The notes beneath the pieces are model-generated. The model had not been told where the DNA came from and searched no databases. It was given only the letters and a program-made list of their open reading frames with translations. This document shows positions 24,576 to 35,800 of a stretch of 64,000 nucleotides of DNA, one piece after another (positions within the stretch are counted from its first letter, which is position 1; every line of letters starts with the position of its first letter). The stretch covers positions 1,142,501 through 1,206,500 of the forward strand of contig NW_027328669.1 in assembly GCF_047496725.1 (NCBI RefSeq). The letters are read 5' to 3'. The DNA comes from Anoplolepis gracilipes. Its lineage: Eukaryota; Arthropoda; Insecta; Hymenoptera; Formicidae. Both the position numbers and the translations under genes were made by a program.

Positions 24576-26166
24576 TTACACAAGAAACTTATCATCGTTT
24601 AAAATAGGTGAGGATATGTTTACAAGACCACAAATAATTATAAAAATATCTTCACAAAGAAATACCAAACTAATAGGAAACCTGCCTTTCAATATATTAA
24701 ATACTTTTAGCCTTTGATTACTGCGTTCAATATGAACTCTCGCTTTTGCTATTTGTTGGCTTAACAGTGCTTCTTCTACTAATAACTGATTCTTATTTTT
24801 TAAAAATGGAGGCCTAACAATTTGAATATCATGTTCTTTGCACTTTGCATCTATAAAAAATCCTCTATCAATCATTATTTTATCACCTTTTTCTAGCAAA
24901 CTGAATAAGTTACTTTGTTCGAAAATTGCTTTGTCTGAAAATCGACCTCCATAGCAACGACTTACGAATGAAATTGTTCCAGCTGGTGTAACACCTGTCA
25001 TGAACTTTAAAGTATAATTTGATTTATAGTTGGAGTATGTTATCGCTTGACAGCATACAGATTTAGGTTTCTGCAAAAGTATTTCCGTACAATCTAATAT
25101 TATGCGAATATCTGGAAATAGAAGGAAACAGTTTGGAATATTTTGAAGGATCTCCTATTTTGAAGGCTAACGTATACAATCATTGAAACATGCACGCAGT
25201 ATGTTAATCATGTTTACAAAAATCCTTCGACAAGTTTTTACAGAATAGCAATTGAACAAAGTAGCCAAAAAAGCAAATGAAATATTTTGTTTCAATTTAA
25301 TAAATGTCAACATCACTTTTTCCTCTACTGATAATTTATTCTTATTGTTAGCTTTAAAGTCTCTGAACGATTCATTCTTAGCTTTGTTATACAGTTTTTT
25401 GACATTAGTCACTATTACATGAAATATTTCAAAATTAGGAATTCCTGTAGTTGTACTTAGTTCGTGATCGCTTTTAATTTGATTGTAGTATGATGTATAT
25501 AAATTCGTTTGAATATCAATGTCCCTCACTTTAGTTTTCTTCTCATCTGAGATTAGTAATGTCTCATTGTTTCCCGTGCTGTCAATTCCAACCTCATTGA
25601 TATCAATGGCAACAGTCTCTATATTTATCATTGTTTGTTTTCTTTTCATTTGTTTTCTTTTTTTTTAGCTTCTCGATTTGCAACTCGATCAGCCCTGGCT
25701 TGTGCAGCAATAGAAATCATGTTTTGCATAGGAAGTCGCAGTTTTGGAACAGCAGATTTTTTTAGCCTTGGCTTTTTACATTCCAGCTCTAATTATAAGA
25801 AAAATTAATACAAACATTTAAAATTTTAATTACATTTTTATATATTTATATAAACTATGTAAACAAAATTGAATAGAAAGTAATTATTGTACCTGAAAAT
25901 ATGTAGTCGCTAGCATTAAAATGCAAGAAGCAAATTTTCATTCTGCTTGTCACCGCTTTTGCAGTGCGTATAGCCATTATCCAAGCTTTACGCTTATCAA
26001 TTTTTTCTATTGTGCCGAATTTTTTTGTAACTTCTACTGTACACTCTCCTCTCTTTGGAAATTTGTGGAAAGATATTTCTCGATTGTCACAAGCTCGAGA
26101 TTTACAACCGTACACACAACAGTACTCGCGGTTAGAAATTTTAATTTTTGAAGAAATTACTTTCAT
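24576..26166 (-). pseudogene. ISL2EU transposase (THAP finger plus DDE_Tnp_4), disabled
   Basis: Catalyses cut-and-paste movement of the ISL2EU element. The N-terminal exon (25855-26166) is a THAP-type zinc finger: CCVYGCKSRACDN, SFHKFPK, KAWIMAIR, ICFLHF. A short middle exon at about 25660-25790 follows, with a likely frameshift in a poly-A run. The catalytic part, about 25649 to 24576, contains IILDCTEI (first Asp), IMIDRGF (second Asp) and ARVHIERSNQRLK (Glu). TAG codons at 25167-25169 and 25155-25157 interrupt one continuous frame, after CIR and after PSK. It converges on the YqaJ gene about 100 bases away. Confidence 0.87.
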
Positions 26167-26813
26167 TTTGTCCCGATAATTTTTTTATAGTCTACACTAC
26201 TATTCAGACACTCTGAGAGGACTTTTTTATACGCATGTTTTAGGTATTTTTACAATTTTATTATGAAAACTGAATGAGCATACATATGTTCCACGCATTT
26301 ACGAGCCGGCTTAGTTCCGCCATATTGATCAGCTGACGTCATCATGCCCGTTCCCAATAGAAAATCGTGGCCAATCTTCAGGCGGTAATGCTCGAACTTT
26401 TATTAGATCCTGAATTAATTTATAATCCTCTGTCGAATATGGTGGGGCCATATACTTCACTACGCAAGAACCCAGCTTGTGATCATATGTGATCCATGAA
26501 CTTGGCACACATTCTATTAATTTACCACCATCTTCAGTTTTCTCTTTGAATTAAATTATTTTGTACAATGTATCCGAATTTGTGCTTTTTCTCACTAAAT
26601 GAAAATTATAAATTAGGATTTAGTAACGCTTAAAATGATATTTTCTAGATGCACAATAAAAACTATTATCGTTTAATAAATCATATTACAGGTTAGGTTA
26701 TTTTACTTACTTTTTACGACTAGTTAAAATTGCACTTTTACGTTTATAATTAAACTGTTTTTTATTATCACACTTCACTATCACAATTCGTTTTCTCAAT
26801 CTTGTTAGACACT

Positions 26814-27108
26814 ACTGAACGCGAATCGTGATTAATGATTCAGGCCTTCTCTCCACAGGACGCGGAAACACTTGCTACGCGTGCGGTGCGTGGCAAACGT
26901 GTGCTGTGGCAACGGCAGCCAATGAACGCTATGAAAATACTAAAGGTACCATATATACGGCGCGTAGTTCGGCGAGCCGCGCCAGGCACTTTAAGAAAAC
27001 GATATCTTGATAAGTGAACTACCGCGTCGCTTTGTGCCGCGCTGCAAGCGTTTCCGCGTCCTGTGGGCAGAAGGCCTAAATCGTTTTAATCACAAGTCGC
27101 GTTCAATA
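26814..27108. repeat. 295-bp inverted-repeat unit between two divergent element genes
   Basis: Inverted arms at 26814-26885 and 27045-27108 share GAACGCGAATCGTGATTAA, then AGGCCTTCT and ACAGGACGCGGAAAC. It occupies the gap between the DUF4806-like gene (minus) and the tnp2-like transposase (plus), so it is either a nested MITE or a symmetric promoter region. G/C content is higher than its surroundings. Confidence 0.65.
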
Positions 27109-27167
27109 ATATATTAGTAGACACGTATTTAATGCAATTTCTTACGTTTTGTGAAAACTCTTTTGAT

Positions 27168-28281
27168 CATGGAATCTCACAAAAGAGAACTAACTCGACG
27201 TCGAAAAAGAAAATATCGAGCTGTCAAGAAAGAATTTAATACAGATTATAAAGAAGTCACGATGCTGATACAAACTAATGGAAATGAAACAAGAGAACGT
27301 TTACCAAGTATGTTTTTTTCTACCATATAATTAGTAAATAATAAAAAATTATAGATATAACTACTTTTTATTTTTAACTTTTATTTACACTACTATTTAC
27401 ATAAAAAATTTTTTTTTAATAATATAAAAATTAAATTACAATAAATGTACAATTTTTAATTAATGTTAAATATGTATTACAGAAGAAAATCATATTTTCA
27501 TTGAGGAAATCAAAAACAATGATCTTGAATTGTGTTCAGACATTACCGAAGAATTTGAGAAACAGACAATGAATTTTCAAGAAGCTGTGTTACAAGTTGA
27601 TCTTCATAATGAACTAGAAGAAAATATCGTGCTATCAGATGACAACAATGAAATTGAAACATTAAAATTATGGGCTATCGAGGAAAACATCAAATTTTCA
27701 GCTTTAGATAAATTATTAGGATTCTACGAAAGAGACTTATCCCAGAATTACCAAAAAGTTCCAAAACATTTTTGGGTACAGAATTAGCTGATTATAAAAT
27801 CATTAAAATGAAAAATTATTCCACAGATATTTCAGGAGAATTTGTTTACATAGGTATATCAGCTGGTCTTGAGTTCTGCATTACTAATTTCCACGAAGGA
27901 AAAATTGAATTAATCATCAACATTGATGGACTTCCTTTAACACGATCAGCAGGAAAATGTTTTTGGCCTATTTTATGTAAAGTACATTACCTGATATTTA
28001 CAAAGCATTCATAGTAGCTATCTATTGTGGTAACAGCAAACCTAAAGATTTATTTGAATATCTAAAAGAGTTTATAGAAGAATTAAATTATCTACAAGAA
28101 TATGGCATAAATCTTTTTCAAAAAACATTTATTGTTAAAGTGAAATGTTTTGCTGCGGATACTCCGGCACGATCTTATCTCAAATGCATCAAAGGTCATG
28201 GTGGATATAGTGCATGCGAAAGATGCATATATATGGAGTTCGGCAATTAGTAGGAAAATTTTCAAAAGTAATATCTATATA
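27168..28281 (+). pseudogene. tnp2-like transposase, N-terminal part
   Basis: Exon 1 starts at ATG 27168 (MESHKRELTRRRKRKYRAVK) and ends near 27309; exon 2 starts near 27482. The product has an acidic stretch, then LKLWAIEENIKFSALDKLL, PELPKSSKTFLGTE, LIINIDGLPLTRSAGKCFWP, AIYCGNSKPKDLFEYLKEF, AADTPARSYLKCIKGHGGYS and CERC. The last motifs are typical of animal tnp2-like (CACTA-related) transposases, where D-A-P-A-R surrounds the first catalytic Asp. Frameshifts lie near 27721, 27990 and 28235. The gene is cut at 28281 by a TA-inserting MITE; a matching C-terminal part lies at 47212-47805. Family identification is from recalled motifs. Confidence 0.7.
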
Positions 28282-28892
28282 CAGGGTGGACATTTTAATC
28301 CATCCAATCGAATATCTCGAAAACCAAGCCCGGGAGAGAAAAATGTTTCAGACAAAAGTTGTATGGTTTCGAGGGGGCCATAAGATGGTACCATTGGTTT
28401 GACCTTGAATTTTTATTTGAAGGTCATGTGAAGGTCACTTCAAGTTTTTTAAATGGAACACCCTATATATTTTTACATATTCTTGTAGTTCGTTTCGAGA
28501 GCTTTCCAAAACACTTATGACAAAGTATTTTTCATTAAGTATTTTTTGAGTTATAAGGCTTTAAAATTGCAGTATTTTGACATAAAATACAAGATATCTC
28601 GTAAAATATTCATTTTTTGATTATCTTATTCTAATACTTTTATGCACAGAATAATGAGACGAATCAATTGGTGTAAAGAAAACACATAATTATGTTAAAG
28701 TAAAAATGTGTAACTGTTAGTTGCAAATTCAGATTTGTACTTCACATGACCTTCAAATAAAAATTCAAGGTCAAACCAATGGTACCATCTTATGGCCTCC
28801 TCGAAATCATACAACTTTTGTCTGAAACATTTTTCTCTCCCGGGCTTGATTTTCGACATATTCAGTTGGATGTATTAAAATGGTCCACCCTG
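28282..28892. mobile_element. 611-bp Tc1/mariner-type MITE in the transposase gene
   Basis: CAGGGTGGACATTTTAAT at the left and its complement at the right, TA on both sides (28280-28281, 28893-28894). Inverted arms are about 155 bases (28282-28440 and 28735-28892), including the CCCGGGAGAGAAAAATGTTT segment. Noncoding. Confidence 0.88.
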
Positions 28893-28899
28893 TATATAA

Positions 28900-29440
28900 G
28901 TAGCGTCCATCTGTATGTATGACCGCGAACTCCTTCTACATTTGTGGACCGATTTTCGTGAAATAGGTACCAAAATGTCGCAAATTTTTCGGAAAGGCTG
29001 CTATGTGGTTTTTTTAAATTTTCGCCCACCCACGCATCTACCCACGCGCATGCGCATTTATAGACCGATTTTCGTGAAATAGGTACCAAAATGTTGCAAA
29101 TTTTGCGGAGAAGGCTGCTATGTGGTTTTTTTAATTTTCATCCCACCCACGCATCCATCTACGCGCACGAGTATTTATCTACCGATTTTCAAGAAATTAA
29201 TATCAAAATTTCGGAAATTTTTCGGAAAAGACTGTTATGTGGTTTTTTAAGGTTTTGCCCAACCACGCATGCATCTAGAAGTATCGTCCGTCTGTCTGTC
29301 TGACCGCGAACTACTTCCACATTTGTGGACCGATTCCCACGAAATTGGTACCAAAATGTTGCAAATTATTCTTGGATAGCTGCTAATTTGAAAATTTAAA
29401 AAAAATTTTTTTTTAATTATAGAAGGTTGTTTTCGTGAAA
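28900..29440 (+). repeat. Helitron-type tandem repeats, block A
   Basis: Four units of about 113-148 bases. Each has an ACCGATTTTCGTGAAAT segment, GGTACCAAAATG, a GGCTGCTATGTGG segment and ACCCACGCATC. Two units begin with a leader like GTCCGTCTGTCTGACCGCG. The same units occur inverted in block B. Short reading frames in them are shadows. I recall such leaders at Helitron 5' ends in ants. Confidence 0.65.
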
Positions 29441-29982
29441 AAAATGTTTTTCCAGATTTCTCTGCCAATGTGTTTCAAAATGTTTCGAAACATTGAGAAA
29501 TCACATTTTAAAATAATTTTTTATATTTTAAATTATAGAGGAGTCTATGTTTTTGCGAAAAAAATTTTTTTCAAGATTACTCTGTCAATGTGTTCAAAAT
29601 GTGATACAAATTTAGAATTTATTCATACACGTATACAGTGTGCGGCTGGCTTTAGTTATGATAAATGACTATATACATAAGTTGATGGCTTCACACAATA
29701 AATGTCAGTTGATGTTTTCAAATAATAAATGTCATGGAAATGAATGAATCAAATAAAATGGAAAACGTAATGGATAGATCAAATGGAATAGAAAATTTAA
29801 TAATAAATGAAATTATTAGTATTATCGTTAATGAAATAAATGGACAGAGTAAAAGAGAAATAGAGGAATTTAAAAATGGTAATTACTAATTTAAAAATGG
29901 TTATTACTAATTTTAATAATTATTTTAACGATTATCTATATAAATATTGATTTAGATATATATATAGATATATATATATATA
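29441..29982. other. AT-rich spacer with one possible small exon
   Basis: A frame from ATG 29734 (MEMNESNKMENVMDRSNGIE) runs about 48 codons to a GT at about 29879. It has no family I recognise. The rest is AT-rich without signals. Confidence 0.3.
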
Positions 29983-30352
29983 CTAGTTTTTCGGACCACG
30001 CGAAGCCTTTTTATTTGGACCGCGCTTCGCGCGGTCTCATGAGCTACTTACATATTTATGAACCGATTTTCACTAAATTTATATCAAAATATTATAAATT
30101 TTTTGAGCATAACTACTATGTTATTTCTTTTTTCATTTTCTGATATTTTATTTCGAGCTGCCTTTTTCATAAACTTAAATATTTATATTTTTATTTTTTT
30201 TTGCTTATATATATAGATATATTTTAATTTCCATACAATTTCATATCTTGTAGCTCTTAAATATTGGGTTTGGGAAAAAGTTATTTATTTATTAATTTGG
30301 TTTATATATATATATTTTTTTTTTATAACATAAATTTGATTTATATATATAT

Positions 30353-30403
<51 letters not shown>

Positions 30404-31985
30404 ATATATAAACATTAATTATTTTTTTATTATTTAATTATTATATCTTTTTTAAATTTTATTTACTCAAATATTTTTTCTTTACGTTTAATTTACCCAC
30501 CACTAACACGCTATTATTAGCTCTCATTCAATTTTTTTAACTTTTTAATTTACAAAATTTTTCTGTATATTATATATTTTTTTAAAACATTTCTCACTTC
30601 CTTCAATTAGTACAATTTTTTTAATTTCTCAATTTACAAAATTTCTCTATAAATTATATTTTTCGTAAAACATTTTTCACTTCCTTCAATTAGATGTCCT
30701 TGATTACTGAATTCACCAATTTTAATTTTTACACTTTCCCTTTTGGTTGCTTTAGAAAATACCACATGAAGTTGACCATGAGCAAATACAGGATGTGGCA
30801 AATAAATTCCAACTTTTTCTAAACTTTGTCCTTGGGATTTATTTATTGTCATAGCAAATCACACTCGAATAGAAAACTGTCAAAAACATTCCGAACACAT
30901 TGGAATACAAATAAAAAAAATTTTTTTCAAGAAAACAGCCTTATCTACGATAAAATGTAGGTGGGCGAAACTTAAAAAAAACCACATAGTAGCCTTTTTC
31001 GAAAAATTTGCGTAATTTTGGTACCAATTTTGTGAAAATCGGTCCATAAATGTGCATGCGCGTAAGTGGATGCGTAGGTGGATGCGTGGGTGGGTGAAAT
31101 TTAAAAAACCATATAGCAACCTTTTCTGAAAAATTTGCAAAATTTTGGTACCAATTTCGTGAAAATCGGTTCATAAATGCGCATGCGCGTAGGTGGATGC
31201 GTGAAAAACCTCATAGCAGCCTTTTCCAAGAAATTTGTGAAATTTTGGTACCAATTTCATGAAAATCGGTCCATAAATGCGCATGCGCGTAGGTGGATGC
31301 GTGGGTGGACGCGTGAGTGGGATGAAAATTTAAAAAAATCACATAGCAACCTTCTCCGAAAAATTTGCGAAATTCTGGTACCAATTTCGCGAAAAACGGC
31401 TCATAAATGCGCATGCGCGTGGGTGGATGCGTGGGTGGGCGAAAACAAACCCCACAGCAGCTCTTTCCGAGGAATTTGCGACATTTTGGTACCAATTTCG
31501 TGAAAATCGTTCTACAAATGTGGAAGTGTCCATAAATGCGCATACACGTGGACGGATACGTGGGTGCATGCGTGAGTAGGCAAAATTTAAAAAAAACCAC
31601 ATAGCAGCCTTTTCCGAAAAATTTCCGAAATTTTGATACCAATTTCTTGAAAATCGGTAGATAAATACTCGCGCGCATGGACGGGTGCGTGGGTGGATGC
31701 GTGGGTGGGCGAAAATAAACCCTACAGCAGCCCTCAAGGAATTTGCGACATTTTGGTACCAATTTCGTGAAAATCGTTCCACAAATGTGGAAGTGTCCAT
31801 AAATGCGCATGCGCGTAGGTAGATGCGTGGGTGGACGCGTGGGTAGGCGAAACTTAAAAAAAAACCACATAGCAGCCATTTTCGAAAAATTTGCAACATT
31901 TTGGTACCTATTTCACGAAAATCGGTCCACAAATGTGAAAGGAATTCGCAATCATACATACAGACGGACGATACTTATATATATA
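29983..31985 (-). mobile_element. Helitron remnant with helicase C-terminus and 3' hairpin
   Basis: Sense (minus) strand: a leader resembling Helitron 5' ends (GTATCGTCCGTCTGTATG, about 31960-31980), tandem block B, the C-terminus of a PIF1-like helicase (30634-30879), then a G/C-rich hairpin GACCGCGCGAAGCGCGGTC (30018-30036) and CTAG at 29983-29986 flanked by T. Helitrons end in CTRR with a nearby hairpin; the 31-base spacing here is longer than the usual 10-12, so the exact 3' end is uncertain. Confidence 0.55.
30634..30879 (-). pseudogene. Helitron PIF1-like helicase, C-terminal fragment
   Basis: The translation reads FAMTINKSQGQSLEKVGIYL, then PVFAHGQLHVVFSKATKRES. That is the highly conserved last motif region of the Helitron Rep-Hel helicase (FAMTINKSQGQT, V-L--PVF-HGQLYVALSR). 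Upstream sequence has a stop (QFSIRV*FAMT) and changes straight into tandem repeats, so only about 80 residues survive. The position, about 650 bases upstream of the CTAG/hairpin end on the same strand, fits a decayed Helitron. Confidence 0.85.
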
Positions 31986-31997
31986 CTATTATATAAA

Positions 31998-32038
<41 letters not shown>

Positions 32039-32125
32039 TTTATTGTATATTGTGGGTGGGATGAAAATTAAAAAAAACTACATAGCAACCTTCTCCTAAA
32101 AAAATACCAATTTCGCGAAAATTGG
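30900..32125 (-). repeat. Helitron-type tandem repeats, block B
   Basis: Eight or nine units marked by TTGGTACCAATTTCGTGAAA (about 31018, 31145, 31246, 31375, 31486, 31636, 31750, 31901, 32103), spaced 100-200 bases. Inverted relative to block A. Each has GCGCATGCGCGT plus GGTGGATGCGTGGGTGG, giving shadow reading frames on both strands. An (AT)n run interrupts at about 31980-32035. Confidence 0.85.
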
Positions 32126-32295
32126 CCTATAAATGTGCATTTGGGTGGATGCGTGAGTAGTGTTATAGTGGGGATTCTAAGCCATGGGGCGCCGAGGAGG
32201 ATGCGGGGGCGGGGGTATCTAAGAGGCGCGAGGGGTCTGGTGTTACGGAAAGGGGGGTGGGGGAGAGGTAAAGGGTCCTACATACGTTCGAAAGT

Positions 32296-32561
32296 AGATG
32301 TTTATCTTTGCGGTTGATTTTATAGCCGGGGGCATTTTAGAAGTCATAAAACTGTTTTTTTCTAATTTTATGATCATTTTATGGTCATTATATCATTAGG
32401 ATTTTAAACGCCGACGTTCGGCAGCTTTGCACCCTCGCGGAAAATCTCCCATAAAACTGGAGCGAAACATCTTCCATAATTTTTAAGGAAAGAACTGCAA
32501 CTGCAAGGTGTTTATCTTTGTGGTTGATTTATAGCCGGGGGACATTTTAGAAGCCATAAAA
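32296..32561. repeat. Direct repeat pair in the Polinton terminal region
   Basis: About 52 bases beginning TGTTTATCTTTG, with the TATAGCCGGGGG core, occur at 32296-32346 and again at 32509-32561, 213 bases apart, with a few differences. Possibly part of the terminal repeat or promoter array. Confidence 0.75.
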
Positions 32562-32805
32562 GTCGTGGGAAAACAATAGAAATTTTTGGCCGACGCTGCG
32601 ACGAACATGTCGGAACGTTTTTATAGATGCAAAAGCGTTGACGTTCGGAAGGATGTGTTAAGACAGCATTAGGCGAAATATAAGAAGAATGAGAGCCCCG
32701 TCAAACCATAGTACGATTTGAAAGGGCATAGAGGAAGCTGTGAAAAAAAAAATTTGAGTGGTTACTGTCAGGTATTAGAATTGTTAGTGACACAATAGTG
32801 AATAA

Positions 32806-35800
32806 ATGGAAAATATTAATTTCGAAGCGATAATAGACGAGTCGTCAGACGAAGAGCATGCGTTGTCGGACGATAGTAATTTTATTAGTGATTGCAGTAA
32901 TACCGATTTTGACGACAACGTAGTAGAAAATGAACAACTCCGTGCGCAAAATCAACGTAAGATTTGCGCCATACACTTTTATTATTCAACGGGTGGTGCT
33001 CTAGCTCTGTGCTTCGTGTATGGACACCTTTCGAGATGATATCGGATTAATATACGAAATACGGAGACATAAAGTTACATCGCCCGATGAGGTGGATATG
33101 CGATGGTGCAGTAGCTGTCAAATTTTATTACATATAATAATGTCGCGTAATATGTGTTATGTTTGCACACAAAAATAGAGAGAAAAAATGGAAAACGTGC
33201 AGCAGAAAGAACGTGACTTGTTGGAGCGTTCCCACCAAGTCACCACATTGGGTGAATATTTTGGATGGCTGCAGCATTGCGAGGAGTTTATCGAAGAGCT
33301 TGAAGAACGCAGCCGTGTCAAGCGTCCGCGACTCTCAATCGGAAATAGACAATCTTTGGTGACAAGAATTGCGCGACTCGAGGGTGCAAAAACTCGATTG
33401 CAGAGACAATTTATACCCAGTGGTGGTGATTATAGTAGTAAAAATAACGCGGAGAGACTCATATAGCGAGAGATTGATACGGCGTTTGAGAGCCGCATCT
33501 TGACTGGTGTGGTTATAAATTATAATCACATCGAACCTCGTCAATTTTTGGAAGATGCGAGTGACATTGTGCTCGAGCACATGCGAGACGTTATGCAAAA
33601 ACATAACAGTGTGAAAGTGAATACAGTGTTTAACGGCAAGTTTGTGGCGGGCGATAAGCATGCCAATAAATCAATCAATACGAGAAACTGTGAACTCTTA
33701 CATACATCCGATTTACGCGAGTGGTATGAGTGGCGAGTCGTCGAGCCAATCCTTGCATCGCTCGAAGAATTTCAGGAACGCGATAGCGGATGGACATTAT
33801 CACGTATACTAAATTTGACTGTAAATATAAATAAATATAATCCTATGCGCGCCGGATGTTACGTGCAATTATCGCGAAAGATAATAATGAAACGAGCAGT
33901 GGTTAACGTGCAATCTAAAGACAATGCATGTTTTGCGTGGGCGGTAGTGGCTGCTCTGTATCCAGCTGAAAGATGCACACACCGACAATCATCGTACCCG
34001 CATTATACAACAGTACTGAATCTCCAAGATATTGAATTTCCAGTCACTCTTAATCAAATTAAAAAATTTGAAATTTATAATGACATTTCAATCAATGTGT
34101 ACAGTTTTGAAAACGAAAACATTGTCCCTATTCACCTTATTCACGGAGTAAAAGAGAGACAAGCACGTCAACTTGCTCTACGTGCAAGATATCGGACATT
34201 TTGCATGGATCAAGAATCTATCTAGACTTGTTAGTATGCAACTCAGCAAGCACAAGACTAAAAAATATATCTGCGATCAGTATGTATATTTAATAAAATT
34301 GTCTAAAAATATTTAAAACAAGGATATAAAAATTTTAACTTTTATTTTACAGATGCATGCACTATTTTCACTCGCTCGAGAAATTGCAATCACATACAGT
34401 AGACTGTGGAAAGATGAACGACTGCGCTCCGAGCGATAAGGATAAGTGGCTCGTATTCACCAACTACAACAAGAAGGAGCGACTACCTTTCGTCGTGTAC
34501 GCCGACCTGGAGTGCGTTTTGGTGAAAAAAGAAAAAAATTTTTATCAACATCATCAAGTATTTAGTATGGCTTATTATGTACATTGCTCGTACGATAATT
34601 CGTTATCTGCGTATCATTCTCGTCGCGAAGCCAATTGCGTTGCATGGTTCACCGACGAACTTAAAAATTTTGCGCAACGTGTAGAAAATATTTTAACAAC
34701 CAATGTCCCCATGGTAAATTTAACGCAAAATGAATGGAAAGAATTTCGAAGTGCAACTCAGTGTCATATATGTGAGAAACCATTCGTAGAAGATGATACG
34801 CGCGTACGCGATTGTTGTCATTTGACCGAGCGGTATAGAGGTCCCGCGCATTCAAATTGCAATCTAAATTACAAAGAATCTTTTTGCATTCCAATAGTAT
34901 TTCACAATTTATCTGGTTATGATTCTCACTTTATAATCGAGGAAATAGCCACAGCGTTCGAAGGGGAAATCGATTTACTTCCGATAACAAAAGAAAAATA
35001 TATTTCATTTACAAAACATGTTAAAGGTACGAAAGACAAACCGGGAAATCACATTAAATTACGTTTCATAGATTCATATAAATTTCTCACAACAAGTCTC
35101 GACAAATTGGCGTCTTTTCTCAGCAAGGATAAACTCAAAATTTTACAATCGGAATATAAAAATTTATCCGCCGAAGATTTCAATTTATTAACAAGAAAAG
35201 GTGTCTTCCCGTACGAGTACATTGACTGCGTAGATAAATTGCAAGATGCGTGTTTACCATCACGAGAATCATTTTACAGTTCCTTGACAGGTAACACAAT
35301 ATCTGAGAGCGATTACGCGCACGCTGAGACTGTGTGGAAGCGATTCTCCATTCGAACGCTAGGCGAATATAGCGATCTGTATTTAAAAATCGATGTTTTG
35401 TTATTAGCAGACATTTTTGAAAATTTCCGAGAGAGTTGTATCAAGAGTTATGGGTTCGACCCCGCGTATTACTATACTCTTCCCGGTTACACGTAGGACG
35501 CCATGTTAAAGTATACGAAAATTATACTTGAATTACTCACAGACATTGACATGGTTATGTTTATCGAACGAGGTATACGCGGTGGTCTGAGTCAATGTTC
35601 CAACAGGTACGCGCGTGCTAATAACAAGTACATGCAGTCGTATGACTTATCAAAACTATCAACGTACTTGATGTATTTCGATGTTAATAATTTATACGGA
35701 TGGACAATATGTCAACCATTGCCCTACGCTGATTTTCAGTGGGTCGATAATGTTTCCAATTTTGATGTATCATCGATCGCGCTCGATTCGTCTACAGGCT

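Larger units (their letters stand above)
22141..26362. mobile_element. ISL2EU-type DNA transposon, 4.2 kb, degenerate
   Basis: TIRs of about 93 bases (22141-22233 and 26270-26362), beginning TTCTATTGGGAACGGGC, with AA on both sides (22139-22140, 26363-26364). It carries a plus-strand YqaJ-type nuclease gene and a converging minus-strand THAP/DDE_Tnp_4 transposase. That gene pair is the known signature of ISL2EU elements. Removing the element and one AA restores an open codon frame in the DUF4806-like exon (DWPR then LRGDA), which supports these exact ends. Confidence 0.88.
18709..26594 (-). pseudogene. DUF4806-like transposon-borne gene, copy B, split by two insertions
   Basis: Exons read from right to left. 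The N-terminal exon (about 26550 to 26363) encodes KLIECVPSSWITYDHKLGSC and PPEDWPR. It is interrupted by the ISL2EU element and finishes at 22125-22140. Further pieces: 21291-21417 (EKAQKATEI), about 20200-20430 (Lys/Asn-rich, apparent frameshift near 20395), about 19620-19715 (frameshifted), 19262-19499 (coiled-coil-like), 18938-19100 and 18709-18860, ending FYQSLSSCLTNAKDWDGHRK. Donor and acceptor sites and the last exons match copy A. The VPSSWI...DWP start plus the A/K-rich segment fit the insect DUF4806 protein layout as I remember it. Noncoding first exons may lie at 26711-26800, facing the transposase gene. Function unknown. Confidence 0.6.

Noticed and set aside
28862..29668. 70-77-codon frames in the repeat block
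   Set aside because: Repeat-derived shadows, same reasons as for block B.
31211..31959. Long minus-strand frames (206 and 222 codons) with repeated FSRNWYQN and RPPTHPPT strings
   Set aside because: They are translations of the tandem Helitron-type repeats in several frames at once; no conserved domain, and both strands are open because of the repeat composition.
30900..32125. Regularly spaced repeats resembling a CRISPR array
   Set aside because: Units are 100-200 bases, diverged, and without short uniform spacers; the genome is eukaryotic.
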